Origin: Proteiniphilum sp. UBA5384
GTDB lineage: Bacteria > Bacteroidota > Bacteroidia > Bacteroidales > Dysgonomonadaceae
Length of the DNA stretch: 64,000 nucleotides
Direction of reading: 5' to 3'
NCBI RefSeq assembly: GCF_002410825.1
Contig: NZ_DHOS01000010.1
Span: 102,270-166,269, forward strand
This document shows positions 53,198 through 62,562 of the stretch, one piece after another. The notes beneath the pieces were generated by a model. It saw nothing but the letters and a program-made list of their open reading frames with translations, did not search any database and was not told where the DNA came from. Positions within the stretch are counted from its first letter, which is position 1, and every line of letters begins with the position of its first letter. Made by a program: the position numbers and the translations under genes.

Positions 53198-55291
53198 ATG
53201 GGTATTCTTCAGACCGAAATACAATTCGTGCCCGGCGTAGGACCAAAAAAGGCGGAGATCCTGAATAAGGAGATCAATATCTTTACGGTGGGCGACCTGT
53301 TGAGGTGGTACCCCTACCGCTATATCGACAGAAGCAGGATTTATTATATCCATGAGATCGATAATGCGACGGCCTATATCCAACTGAAGGGAAAGATCAC
53401 CGCTTTTGAATCATTTGGAGAGGGGCGTCGCAGGCGGTTGGTGGCGCATTTTACCGATGGGACGGGTTTTGTGGATCTGGTCTGGTTTCAGGGGATACGG
53501 TTTATCGAAGGAAAATACAAGCTCAATCAGGAATATGTGGTTTTTGGCAAACCCGCGCTATTCAATGGCAAGTGGAATATCGCCCATCCCGAGCTTGATC
53601 CTTTTATGAATGAGTCGGACCGACCCGAAGGGCTGATGGCAATGTACAACACCACGGAGAAGATGAAGAACCATTATCTCAACTCCAGGGCGATGCAAAA
53701 GATCATCGAAAACGCTTTCGGGTTAATCAAAGAGCGGCTTCCGGAGACGCTTTCACTTGATGTGGCAGAGGCTGCGAAGCTGATGCCATTCCATGATGCT
53801 ATCGGGAACATCCATTTCCCGAAATCAGCCCCCCTGTTGCGTGATGCGGAATTTCGCCTGAAGTTTGAAGAACTCTTCTACATCCAGCTCAATATTGTCC
53901 GTTATGCCGCTGAAAGAAAAGGAAAGCTGAACGGGTTTATCTTCAAAAAAGTAGGAGATCAGCTCAATTCCTTTTACAAGCAGAAGCTTCCGTTTCCTTT
54001 GACCAATGCGCAGAAACGGGTAATCAAAGAGATCAGGAAAGACACAGCGTTGGGAAAGCAGATGAACCGCTTGCTGCAGGGCGATGTGGGCAGCGGTAAG
54101 ACACTGGTGGCCATTATGTGCATGCTGATTGCGCTTGACAATGGCTTCCAGTCCTGCCTGATGGCGCCCACTGAGATTCTTGCATCGCAACATCTTGAGA
54201 CATTTACCGCGATGCTTTCGGGAATGAACCTGAAAGTGGAGTTGTTGACGGGCTCCACGAAAAAAAAGGAACGGGAGAGAATCCATGCCGGGTTACAGTC
54301 AGGAGAAATAGATATCCTGATCGGTACGCATGCGTTGATTGAAGATACCGTGCAGTTCCGTAACCTCGGGTTTGTGGTGATCGATGAACAGCATCGCTTC
54401 GGGGTGGCGCAACGGGCCAAATTATGGACGAAAAACGACCGGCCGCCGCATGTGCTGGTGATGACCGCCACACCCATTCCCCGTACCTTGGCCATGACGG
54501 TTTACGGTGATCTGGACGTGTCGGTGATCGATGAGCTGCCGCCGGGCAGGAAACCGGTGCAGACGCTCCATCGATATGAACAAAAACGAGGGGCGCTCTA
54601 TGATTTTATCCGCGGGCAGATTCGCGCAGGGCGACAAGCTTATATCGTCTACCCGTTGATTGAAGAGAGTGAGAAACTGGATTTGAAAAACCTTGAAGAA
54701 GGGTATCAGCATATCAAGGAAGCCTTTCCCGAATTCAGCGTCTGTAAGATGCACGGACGGATGAAACCGGCTGAAAAGGAGGAAGTGATGCGCCGGTTTG
54801 TGGTCAATGAAGCACAGATTATGGTATCGACCACCGTGATCGAGGTGGGAGTGAATGTGCCCAACGCCAGTGTGATGGTGATCGAGAGTGCGCAGCGGTT
54901 CGGTCTCTCGCAGTTGCACCAGTTAAGGGGCAGGGTAGGGCGTGGAGCCGACCAGTCCTATTGCGTACTGATTACGCCCTATGAGATATCATCCGATACC
55001 CGCAAGCGGATGGAGATCATGACCGAGAGTAACGACGGATTTGTCATTGCCGAAGCGGATCTCAAACTGCGTGGACCGGGCGACCTGGAAGGAACCCAAC
55101 AGAGCGGTATTCCCTTTGATCTCAGGATTGCCGACCTGGTAAAAGACAACAATATTCTGTACCGTGCGCGCGAAATCGCGGAAGAGCTGATTGAAAAAGA
55201 CCCCCAACTGGAACAGCCGGAGCATCTGGTATTGAAACAGCAACTGGATCGCTTGGGTGGTAACCGTTACGAGTGGGGCAGGATCAGTTAA
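53198..55291 (+). CDS. recG: ATP-dependent DNA helicase RecG
   Basis: This 697-residue helicase remodels stalled replication forks and Holliday junctions. The wedge (OB) domain is in the first 150 residues with VPGVGPKKAEILNKEI and TDGTGFVDLVWFQG. The helicase motifs are LLQGDVGSGKTLVAIMCM (Walker A), VVIDEQHRFGVAQR (DEQH), MTATPIPRTLAMTVYGDL and the RecG-type QLRGRVGRGADQSYC. The length is usual for the family. It is the second gene after glyA. Confidence 0.97.
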   Translation: MGILQTEIQFVPGVGPKKAEILNKEINIFTVGDLLRWYPYRYIDRSRIYYIHEIDNATAYIQLKGKITAFESFGEGRRRRLVAHFTDGTGFVDLVWFQGIRFIEGKYKLNQEYVVFGKPALFNGKWNIAHPELDPFMNESDRPEGLMAMYNTTEKMKNHYLNSRAMQKIIENAFGLIKERLPETLSLDVAEAAKLMPFHDAIGNIHFPKSAPLLRDAEFRLKFEELFYIQLNIVRYAAERKGKLNGFIFKKVGDQLNSFYKQKLPFPLTNAQKRVIKEIRKDTALGKQMNRLLQGDVGSGKTLVAIMCMLIALDNGFQSCLMAPTEILASQHLETFTAMLSGMNLKVELLTGSTKKKERERIHAGLQSGEIDILIGTHALIEDTVQFRNLGFVVIDEQHRFGVAQRAKLWTKNDRPPHVLVMTATPIPRTLAMTVYGDLDVSVIDELPPGRKPVQTLHRYEQKRGALYDFIRGQIRAGRQAYIVYPLIEESEKLDLKNLEEGYQHIKEAFPEFSVCKMHGRMKPAEKEEVMRRFVVNEAQIMVSTTVIEVGVNVPNASVMVIESAQRFGLSQLHQLRGRVGRGADQSYCVLITPYEISSDTRKRMEIMTESNDGFVIAEADLKLRGPGDLEGTQQSGIPFDLRIADLVKDNNILYRAREIAEELIEKDPQLEQPEHLVLKQQLDRLGGNRYEWGRIS

Positions 55292-55300
55292 CGAGAAATT

Positions 55301-55495
55301 TTGCTATGGTTGACTATAAACAAATTATTACCATTGAGCCTATATGGATTTCCTCCTAAAATTATATGGATAAGAGTAGGGAATTTGAAAACACAGATTA
55401 TAGCCGATATATTGGTTGATTATTCAGAGGAAATTGAAAAGTTTATGCATGAAGGTGGGCTTGGTTGTTTCGAGATTATATCACTGAGATCGTAA
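55301..55495 (+). pseudogene. 3' remnant of a DUF5615 PIN-like toxin gene
   Basis: The frame reads LYGFPPKIIWIRVGNLKTQI and then a DYSEEIEKFM stretch, which matches the C-terminal half of DUF5615 PIN-like proteins (PPKVIWLRxGN followed by an EIExF helix). The N-terminal half with the first acidic active-site residues is missing. The 10 residues before the match look random. No antitoxin partner is visible. It is a leftover fragment just after recG. Confidence 0.55.
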
Positions 55496-55511
55496 TAGCT
55501 TGGTTTTTTTG

Positions 55512-55844
55512 CTAGGAATTTTTGTTGATAGGTCTCAGGGGAGGTAAAATGAATACTTGAAGTTCTACCCGGATAGTCTGGTTGTCTTTTCCCATAGTAA
55601 TACTTTTCCTGGTACTCTCCTATCCGAGGGAACGGAATTCACAGGTATAACTCCCCGGTGCAAGGGCGGTCTGGAATTCCCCCAGGTTGTCGGCGGCAAT
55701 TCCTTTAGCTATTTCGTAAATATAGATGGTTGAATTCGGAACCGGTTCCCCTTGTTTATTCACATTTACACCTTTGAGCTGTTGAGTTTGCAAGCTTGCG
55801 GTTACCATTACGCAACTCAATGTAAAGAGTAGAAATTGTTTCAT
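55512..55844 (-). pseudogene. Carboxypeptidase-regulatory-like outer-membrane gene, nonsense-mutated remnant
   Basis: A frame starting with a signal peptide (MKQFLLFTLSCVMVTASLQT) continues as QGEPVPNSTIYIYEIAKGIA and SYTCEFRSLG, then hits a TAG at 55620-55622. In frame beyond the stop it continues as ESTRKSITMGKDNQTIRVEL, which still reads as the same domain, so the TAG replaces the conserved Tyr of the SLGYE motif. The rest of the gene is lost after another 15 codons. It resembles the N-terminus of DUF5686-type proteins. The 200-bp region after it holds only the promoter for the next gene. Confidence 0.68.
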
Positions 55845-56004
55845 TCCTGGTATCGGTTGTTAAATGAGAATTGAACCGGCAAAGTTACATATTTTATCTT
55901 CAACAGTCATCACTGTGGAACGGCGGGAGGAAGAAAGAATATATATAAAAATAAGGGGCGAAATTTTTAATTGTATAAATGAAATGTAATTGAAGTTAAT
56001 TTAT

Positions 56005-56012
56005 TATTTTTG
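56005..56012 (+). promoter_or_regulatory. Promoter -7 box of the DUF3857 gene pair
   Basis: TATTTTTG matches TAnnTTTG exactly, 51 nt before the ATG at 56063. The -33 TTG is not at the usual distance. Confidence 0.45.
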
Positions 56013-56062
56013 CTGCGCAATAAAATATTTATTTCAATTATTGCTTGAATTATGCTATCACT

Positions 56063-57925
56063 ATGAAGTATTTTTTGCTGTTGTTAATCATTTTCCTGCC
56101 TATTTCCCTCTTGTCTCAGGATATGGATGACAACATGGTCATCAGCGACCAGCAATCTACCTACACTTATGTGATAGAGAATAACAGGGTAGTTGTGAAA
56201 GAGAACCAGGATGTAACCTATTCGTGTGCTAAAAATGTGCAACCTGTTAAATTTTACCGGTTTTATGATGTCAATTCAGAGATAACCAAAATCAAAGTGA
56301 AAGGGGTGAAGGCTTCTTCTCCCCAATATGGGACTTATACAAAGGAGAATATCTTCTATGACGACAGTAAGATTTGTCACCTCGATTTATACTTCAAAGA
56401 TAAAAATGCGGCAGGTACGGTCACTTACGAAAAGAAATATAAGGATGTATATGGATTTTCGTTCATTAATATTATTGAAACCCATTTTATCAAAAATAAG
56501 ACGATCCGTATCATCGTGCCCGAGTGGATGGAGGTAGATGTCATCGAGAATAGCTTCAACCCGGGGATCAGTAAGTCGGTGAACGCAGATCCCAAGTCGG
56601 GTAGCACCATATACACCTATCGGATAGAAAATCAGCCGGCATATAAGTACGAGGATGCTATGCCTGATTATTTGCTTACGTTCCCTACCATTCAGGTTAT
56701 TCCCCGGAAAGCCCTCATCAATAAAAAGACGGAAGAGTTTTTCGATAGTTTCGACCATCTGTATAAATGGTGTAAAAGCAAGGTCGATCTCGTAGATAAC
56801 GACCTTACCGCAATAGCCCAATTGGCAAAAGAAATAACTAAAAACAGCGAATCCGATGAGGATAAAATCAATGCATTGCTCAATTGGGTGCAGAACAATA
56901 TAAGGTACATCGCTTTTGAATATGGAATTCAGAGTTTTAAACCCGACGAAGCACAATCGGTGGCAAGAAAGAAGTATGGAGATTGCAAGGGAATGTCGAA
57001 CCTGTTGAAATGCCTGTTACAGGCAGAAGGATTTGATGCCCGGCTGGTATGGATAAATACAACCGAAACCGGTCGTGAATGGACGCAGCCCGTCCCTTCC
57101 GCCGATCACATGATCTGTGGCTTGCAATATAATGATGAGTTTTATTTCCTGGATCCTACCGTGAAGTTTATGCCTTTTGGTGAAATCGCTTATCCCATTC
57201 AAGGTAAGATGGCCATGGTAGAGGATGGCGACCAGTACCTGATGCTCCGAACCCCCTCTTTTCCTCCCTCACATAATGCTACCCGGTTGGTCGGTGAGTA
57301 TGTGATTGAAGAGGGGAAATTAAAAGGACGGTCGGAATTGTCTTTCAGCGGAGAAGCCAAGTATGCGATGACCTCTTTAATCCGGTACACCACGAAGAGC
57401 GATACTGATATGTACTTGAAAAATTACCTGAAAGGGAACAACCCCGCCGATTCAATTTTTGAAATGGATGTCAAGGGGATAGATGTCGATTCAAAAAGTC
57501 TGTCCGTATCCTATCAGGAACTGCGTCCTTCCTGCCTACGCTCTTTCTCTGATGAAATGTATATCAATCCGGATGTTTTCAACGATTTTGCGGCGTTGTC
57601 CATCGATACACTGAAAAGAAAGAACGATTATGCTTTTCCCTTCAGTCAAAACCTTATGACTACCATCCGTATTGCAATTCCCGAAGGCTACCGGATAAAG
57701 AATATACCCGATGATATGGAAATAGCAACAGATGATTACCAGTTTTCTATCCGCTATACCGTGGATGATAACAGCGTGTTGTATCATAAGGAGATCACGA
57801 TAAAAAATACCACCATCCCGAAAACCGGTTTCGGCCAATGGAACAGAAACATCGGTTTATTGAAAAAAGCTTATGTGAGACAAATCACTTTCGAGAAAAT
57901 GACTAATGAAATTGAACGTATATGA
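56063..57925 (+). CDS. DUF3857 and transglutaminase-like exported protein
   Basis: This protein of 620 residues has a signal peptide (ending SLLSQ), an N-terminal DUF3857 domain (about 30-220) and a transglutaminase-like domain. The catalytic triad can be placed at Cys308 in YGDCKGMSNLLKCLLQAEG, His349 in PSADHMICGL and Asp364 in FYFLDPTVKFMPFG. The C-terminal part is beta-rich with GQWNRNIGLLKKAYVRQ near the end. It overlaps the next gene by 4 bp (ATGA), so the two are translationally coupled. Its partner and substrate are unknown. Confidence 0.85.
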   Translation: MKYFLLLLIIFLPISLLSQDMDDNMVISDQQSTYTYVIENNRVVVKENQDVTYSCAKNVQPVKFYRFYDVNSEITKIKVKGVKASSPQYGTYTKENIFYDDSKICHLDLYFKDKNAAGTVTYEKKYKDVYGFSFINIIETHFIKNKTIRIIVPEWMEVDVIENSFNPGISKSVNADPKSGSTIYTYRIENQPAYKYEDAMPDYLLTFPTIQVIPRKALINKKTEEFFDSFDHLYKWCKSKVDLVDNDLTAIAQLAKEITKNSESDEDKINALLNWVQNNIRYIAFEYGIQSFKPDEAQSVARKKYGDCKGMSNLLKCLLQAEGFDARLVWINTTETGREWTQPVPSADHMICGLQYNDEFYFLDPTVKFMPFGEIAYPIQGKMAMVEDGDQYLMLRTPSFPPSHNATRLVGEYVIEEGKLKGRSELSFSGEAKYAMTSLIRYTTKSDTDMYLKNYLKGNNPADSIFEMDVKGIDVDSKSLSVSYQELRPSCLRSFSDEMYINPDVFNDFAALSIDTLKRKNDYAFPFSQNLMTTIRIAIPEGYRIKNIPDDMEIATDDYQFSIRYTVDDNSVLYHKEITIKNTTIPKTGFGQWNRNIGLLKKAYVRQITFEKMTNEIERI

Positions 57926-60126
57926 TTAAAAAAGCTTCTTCTACCGTCTTATTATTCTTCTTCCTGTTTTCCACGGGCGCTTTTGCCGAAGACCTTCAGG
58001 CACGTGCAAAGAGTATAAGGGAAATAGTGTGGGCATGGGATAAACCCGAATTTGAGAATTATGAATTGCCGGCAGGATACGAAAACGAATCAGCAATTAT
58101 CCTTGCGCGTCATCAACACATCGAAGCAACCAGCAAGAACCGGTTCAGGATGAACGCGCTTCTGTTTGGGGATATCAACCGGGAGTTATATTATACCAAT
58201 ATAGACCGGCAGTTGGTGAAGATTAACGACCTGTCTGCCTTGACCGAGTTCTCGGAACTCTCGTTCAGGGAAGAGGCAAAACTAAGCGGGTATTTGCGGT
58301 CGAACAAACTTCGTACGATCGTTGGAGCGCGCGTGATCAAGCCTGACGGCAGTATGACGGAGGTGGCCATTGATGAGGAAGCGGTAAGCGTAACGGAAGG
58401 AAAGAAAGATAAAAAGGTGGCAAAGAAGGTAGCCATCCCGGGTTTGCAGGTGGGAGATATCCTGGACTATTTTATTTGCGACGAGATGGAGTTGGAGACC
58501 TATAATGTGCCACCCGGGATATTTGCCTTTTTCGGACAATATCCGATATTAAAATATTCCATCCATTGCGAATTCGGGAATAAACTGACGGTGGAATACC
58601 GTTCGGTGAACGGTGCCCCCGAGATGAAGCTGTCCACGGATGCCGATAATAATTATGTGCTTGATGCCGAAGCGGAAAATCTTATGAAAATATTCCCCCT
58701 GGATGAAACCCGCTGGATCTCTCCCTACAGAAGTCTTCCCATGATCCGTATGTATGTACTGAATAATGCATCCAAATTAATTCTTAAATCGCCCAATGCC
58801 CGAAAGGCCGGAGTATATGAAAACCTGCCTTATGACGAATATCTGAGCGATTCCAAAACCTTCCTGGCGGCACAGGAAAAGCAAATGTTCTGGATGAAGG
58901 ATACCGATAAAAAAGTGAAGAAGACCCTATCGGAATATATAGAAAAACACCCCTCGATGACTGATGACGAACTGGCGGTATTAATGTATGACGCGTTGCG
59001 TTTTCATTGGCCGGGCGATTACGCCAATTATCCGGGGTTGAAGTTTGTGGTCCGGTTACAGCAACTCTTCAAGGAGTATGATATATCGCACAAATTCCTG
59101 TTTGTGACCAGCCGTTTCGGTCCGGGAAAAGAAGAGGTAGTTACCGATGATGATATCATTACCTGCTTGTTGGCAAACGACCATCAGCTCTTCTTTTTCA
59201 GGAATGGATACCGGTATGCCGGGGAGATTCCCGCAGTCTACCAGGGGGAAACCGCTTTTACCACAGAGGTTGTGAAATATGCTGCAAACAAGAAATATGG
59301 CATCGAAGGGAGTGTGGGACAATATGAGATTCCGGAGTCAGGGGTTGATGACAATGCATTGACCTCTACCATTGAAGTGAATTTTCCTGACGATAATCCG
59401 ATGCGGTTGAATATAAAGCGGAATCTGAAATGTACCGGTAGTATGAAAGAGGATTATTGGCAGTTGGTGACTTATGAAGATTGGGATAAAGAGATGAGGG
59501 AGATACTGAGTATTGACCAAACATTAGTAGAGGAATTGCAGGAAGACAAGTCAACCCGTAAGTATATCGACGAATATTACTCAACCTTGGAGGAGCGTAA
59601 GAAAAATCAAAAAGAAACTGTTGAACAGGAACTTACAAGCTATTACGGACGGAAACCGGATGAGATAACCGACTATTCTCTCAATGCTACAGGTACCACT
59701 GTTAACAGTACTGCACTGGATTATACCGTATTCCATACCGTGGAGGGATTGGTAAAGAATGCCGGGGAAAACCTTATCCTTGAAATTGGCAGGCTGATAG
59801 GGTCGCAATGGGAACCCGACGAGCGGGATGAGAAACGTAATATGGATGCTTATCTTCCTACTGCCATGCGACTGGACTATCATATTGGGATAGAGATTCC
59901 CGAAGGATATGCCGTTGAAGGCTTGGAGGCATTGTCTTCCGATTATTCGAATGATTACGGGGGATTTCACTCTGATTATAAACTCGAAGGGAACAGGTTA
60001 TTCCTGTCGGCAAGTAAGGTATACAAGAAGCCTTATGTTCCTCTCGACAAATGGGACGAAATGCTTTTAATCGCAAGGAAAACAAATGATTTCCAGGTAA
60101 AAACGATTATTCTTAAAAAATTGTAG
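57922..60126 (+). CDS. DUF3857-domain exported protein, paired with the previous gene
   Basis: This 734-residue protein has a signal peptide (ending GAFAED) and an N-terminal DUF3857 domain: LRTIVGARVIKPDGSMTEVA then VAIPGLQVGDILDYFI. A central helical segment (DDELAVLMYDALRFHW) stands where a transglutaminase core is found in relatives, but the Cys of the usual GDCK motif is absent, so it may be an inactive partner of the preceding enzyme. Its start overlaps the previous stop. It converges with the GH92 gene. Confidence 0.78.
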   Translation: MIKKASSTVLLFFFLFSTGAFAEDLQARAKSIREIVWAWDKPEFENYELPAGYENESAIILARHQHIEATSKNRFRMNALLFGDINRELYYTNIDRQLVKINDLSALTEFSELSFREEAKLSGYLRSNKLRTIVGARVIKPDGSMTEVAIDEEAVSVTEGKKDKKVAKKVAIPGLQVGDILDYFICDEMELETYNVPPGIFAFFGQYPILKYSIHCEFGNKLTVEYRSVNGAPEMKLSTDADNNYVLDAEAENLMKIFPLDETRWISPYRSLPMIRMYVLNNASKLILKSPNARKAGVYENLPYDEYLSDSKTFLAAQEKQMFWMKDTDKKVKKTLSEYIEKHPSMTDDELAVLMYDALRFHWPGDYANYPGLKFVVRLQQLFKEYDISHKFLFVTSRFGPGKEEVVTDDDIITCLLANDHQLFFFRNGYRYAGEIPAVYQGETAFTTEVVKYAANKKYGIEGSVGQYEIPESGVDDNALTSTIEVNFPDDNPMRLNIKRNLKCTGSMKEDYWQLVTYEDWDKEMREILSIDQTLVEELQEDKSTRKYIDEYYSTLEERKKNQKETVEQELTSYYGRKPDEITDYSLNATGTTVNSTALDYTVFHTVEGLVKNAGENLILEIGRLIGSQWEPDERDEKRNMDAYLPTAMRLDYHIGIEIPEGYAVEGLEALSSDYSNDYGGFHSDYKLEGNRLFLSASKVYKKPYVPLDKWDEMLLIARKTNDFQVKTIILKKL

Positions 60127-60139
60127 TCCTACCGTTATC

Positions 60140-62329
60140 TTATTCCTCGGTAGTTATTGTCAGTTCTTTCCCTTGCTTGAGCTGACTGTGTTGAATAAAC
60201 CATCCATCTAGGGGGGTATCGCCGTATTTGATCTGACGAATTTTCTTTCCGTAACCCTCTTTTTTTATGGTGAATTCCTTGTCTTCACCCAGGGAAAACT
60301 TCACCTCATCGAACAGGGGCACAGAGATGATATATTCCGGATCGGCCGGTGAGTATGTATATAACCCTATGGCGTTGAACACATACCAGGCCGACATCTC
60401 TCCCGCATCGTCCATGCCTGCGTAAGCCAGTTTTTCGGCTCCCATATCATAGAAGCGGTCCATGATGCTGTCGAGCACGCATTGCGCTTTTTCCTGCTTG
60501 CCGATAAAATAATAGGTATAAGGGATAGAATGGTCAGGTTGGTTTCCGTGGCAGTAATTACCGATAAATCCGGTCATGTTGTGTGCTTCATATCCTCTCC
60601 AGGGCTCGGTGAAGAGAGAATCCAGCTTTTGATCCACTGCCTCCGGAGACGGATATAATGCGATCATCCCTTCCGGGTCATGCGGTGCGAAGAAGAGCGA
60701 CTGCCATGCATTCGCTTCCCGGTACATATAGGCAAAATAGGGATAGTAGGGATCGAAGTCTTCTATCCAATTTCCATTGTCGATTTTTCCGCGCCAAAAG
60801 CCGGTGGAGGGATCGAACAGGTTCTTGTAGTTGCCGGAGCGTTTCATCAGTAGCGAGTAATTCGCCTCATCACCCAGTTCTTTTGCGATCAGTGCGGTCG
60901 CATAATCATCATAGGCATACTCCACCGTTTTGGTAACTGCCGCCTTGTATTCATCCCATGTGGGTACGTTGGTGGTATCTTTTTCCGCAATCCAGCCCCT
61001 TTCAATGTATTCATCGAGATAGGGCCTGCCGCCACGGCCGGGTACAGTGGCGTTCTTCAGTAATAATTTATAAGCACGTTCCAGATCGAAACCGGTGATG
61101 CCGCGCAGATAACTGCCTGCCACAAATACCGAGGCATGATCACCATGAAAGAAGGTAGGCATATAGCCTCCTCTCTTTTCCCCTTTGTCGGTAATCGATT
61201 GGATGATATCGGTAGAGACATCTGGGGACAACATTGCCAGCAGTACCAGTTTATTTCGGTAGTCATCCCAGAACGAGGGATTGGTATAGTAACGGAATCC
61301 CTCATTGACGATCTCCCCTCTCTCATCAGTGAAATCACCATTCACATCGCTGCGCAACGCAGGCCAAAGGAAGGAACGGTATAGGGTAGAGTAGAAGATC
61401 CCTTTTTCGCGTTCCGTACCACCCGAAACTTTAATTTTAGACAGTAATTTATTCCATTCCGTATTGGCTTCTTCTCGTACCTGATTGAAACTTTTGTGCA
61501 GCATCTCTGCTTCCAGATTCATTTTTGCATTTTCGATGCTGACGAAAGATAACCCTATTTTAAGTTCAAGCGGTTTATTTTCCCCGTCTTTATTACTCTT
61601 TTCAAAGTCTACCAGGGATACTTCATGCCGGTCATCTTTCACTTGTCGGATATCCTCCACCGGATAGTTGGATACTGCATAGAAATATATTTTACCTTCA
61701 GCATCCTGAAACCCCGAAAAGGTATGTTCATCTATCTTTTGGATACTCCAATCCTTTACATGGTTGTTGGAACGGGTCATATCGGCCACCAGCTTTTTAT
61801 CCGCTCCCTTGGGATAGGTATACCGGTGAAAACCGCAACGCAGTGTGGTAGTCAGTTCCACATTGACTCCATATGTCTCGAGAAATACCTGATAGTATCC
61901 CGGGTGGGCCGATTCATTATCATGACTGAAAGTAGACGCATAATTTCCGGGAGTGACATCTCCCGTGACCGGCAACAATGGTATATGGAGCAGGTTCCAG
62001 TGTCCCTTGTTGGTATGTGAAAAGCCATAGATTACCGTGTCCTCGTACTGATAACCCGCACCGCTACGGAACTGGGTGACCGGACTCAATTGCACCATGG
62101 CGTTGGGAAGCGAACTTCCGGGAAAAACCTCAGCACCCCAGGTCCGCTGTTCCCATGTGCGCACATACCCCAAATCTTCAGGCTCCCAGAGGGTAGCCGT
62201 ACCTAAGAAAGGGTTTACATATTTGCTGAATTGCTCTTCTTCTGCACCTGCGCAGCCCGATAAGACAATCGACAGGAAAAGAATAACAGGTGAAATATAT
62301 TTCATTTTCTTTAAGAATCTATCATACAT
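60140..62329 (-). CDS. GH92-family glycosidase with Gln at the catalytic acid
   Basis: This 729-residue lipoprotein (lipobox VLSGC, Cys26) belongs to GH92, exo-acting alpha-mannosidases needing calcium. Motifs include VNPFLGTATLWEPEDLGY, VFPGSSLPNAMVQLSP, TRSNNHVKDWS, SFWDDYRNKLVLLAMLSPDV and MDDAGEMSAWYVFNAIGLY with the paired Asp of the base site. Where most members have GNEPxH, this one has GNQPDHSIPYTY, so the general acid Glu is Gln597. The same change is known in mannosyl-phosphate-cleaving GH92 enzymes, so this may act on mannose-1-phospho links. The start at 62305 is also possible. Confidence 0.88.
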   Translation of the reverse strand: MYDRFLKKMKYISPVILFLSIVLSGCAGAEEEQFSKYVNPFLGTATLWEPEDLGYVRTWEQRTWGAEVFPGSSLPNAMVQLSPVTQFRSGAGYQYEDTVIYGFSHTNKGHWNLLHIPLLPVTGDVTPGNYASTFSHDNESAHPGYYQVFLETYGVNVELTTTLRCGFHRYTYPKGADKKLVADMTRSNNHVKDWSIQKIDEHTFSGFQDAEGKIYFYAVSNYPVEDIRQVKDDRHEVSLVDFEKSNKDGENKPLELKIGLSFVSIENAKMNLEAEMLHKSFNQVREEANTEWNKLLSKIKVSGGTEREKGIFYSTLYRSFLWPALRSDVNGDFTDERGEIVNEGFRYYTNPSFWDDYRNKLVLLAMLSPDVSTDIIQSITDKGEKRGGYMPTFFHGDHASVFVAGSYLRGITGFDLERAYKLLLKNATVPGRGGRPYLDEYIERGWIAEKDTTNVPTWDEYKAAVTKTVEYAYDDYATALIAKELGDEANYSLLMKRSGNYKNLFDPSTGFWRGKIDNGNWIEDFDPYYPYFAYMYREANAWQSLFFAPHDPEGMIALYPSPEAVDQKLDSLFTEPWRGYEAHNMTGFIGNYCHGNQPDHSIPYTYYFIGKQEKAQCVLDSIMDRFYDMGAEKLAYAGMDDAGEMSAWYVFNAIGLYTYSPADPEYIISVPLFDEVKFSLGEDKEFTIKKEGYGKKIRQIKYGDTPLDGWFIQHSQLKQGKELTITTEE

Positions 62330-62517
62330 ATAATGCCTTACAGGTCAAAATTACAAATATTCCGGATAAAAACCAAAGTCCACATAAAAACTACTACCCA
62401 GTTCCCCAATCTTACAGCCTAAATCTTATATCAAAACCCTATATTTCCAATCCCCAATCCAAAAATCCGGATAATTGCTAAAAAGCGAAATAGGTAGTTT
62501 AATTTCTATTTTTTTCT

Positions 62518-62525
62518 TAATTTTG
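62518..62525 (+). promoter_or_regulatory. Promoter -7 box of the tyrosine phosphatase gene
   Basis: TAATTTTG matches TAnnTTTG exactly, 37 nt before the ATG at 62563. A TTTA stands about 18 nt upstream. Confidence 0.45.
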
Positions 62526-62562
62526 CATCAGATGAATAGAACAACAAATCAACGAGGAGATT

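Noticed and set aside
55920..56000. Possible small RNA or tRNA in the gap before the DUF3857 genes
   Set aside because: No cloverleaf or conserved loop sequence can be made; only A/T-rich leader and a -7 box are seen.
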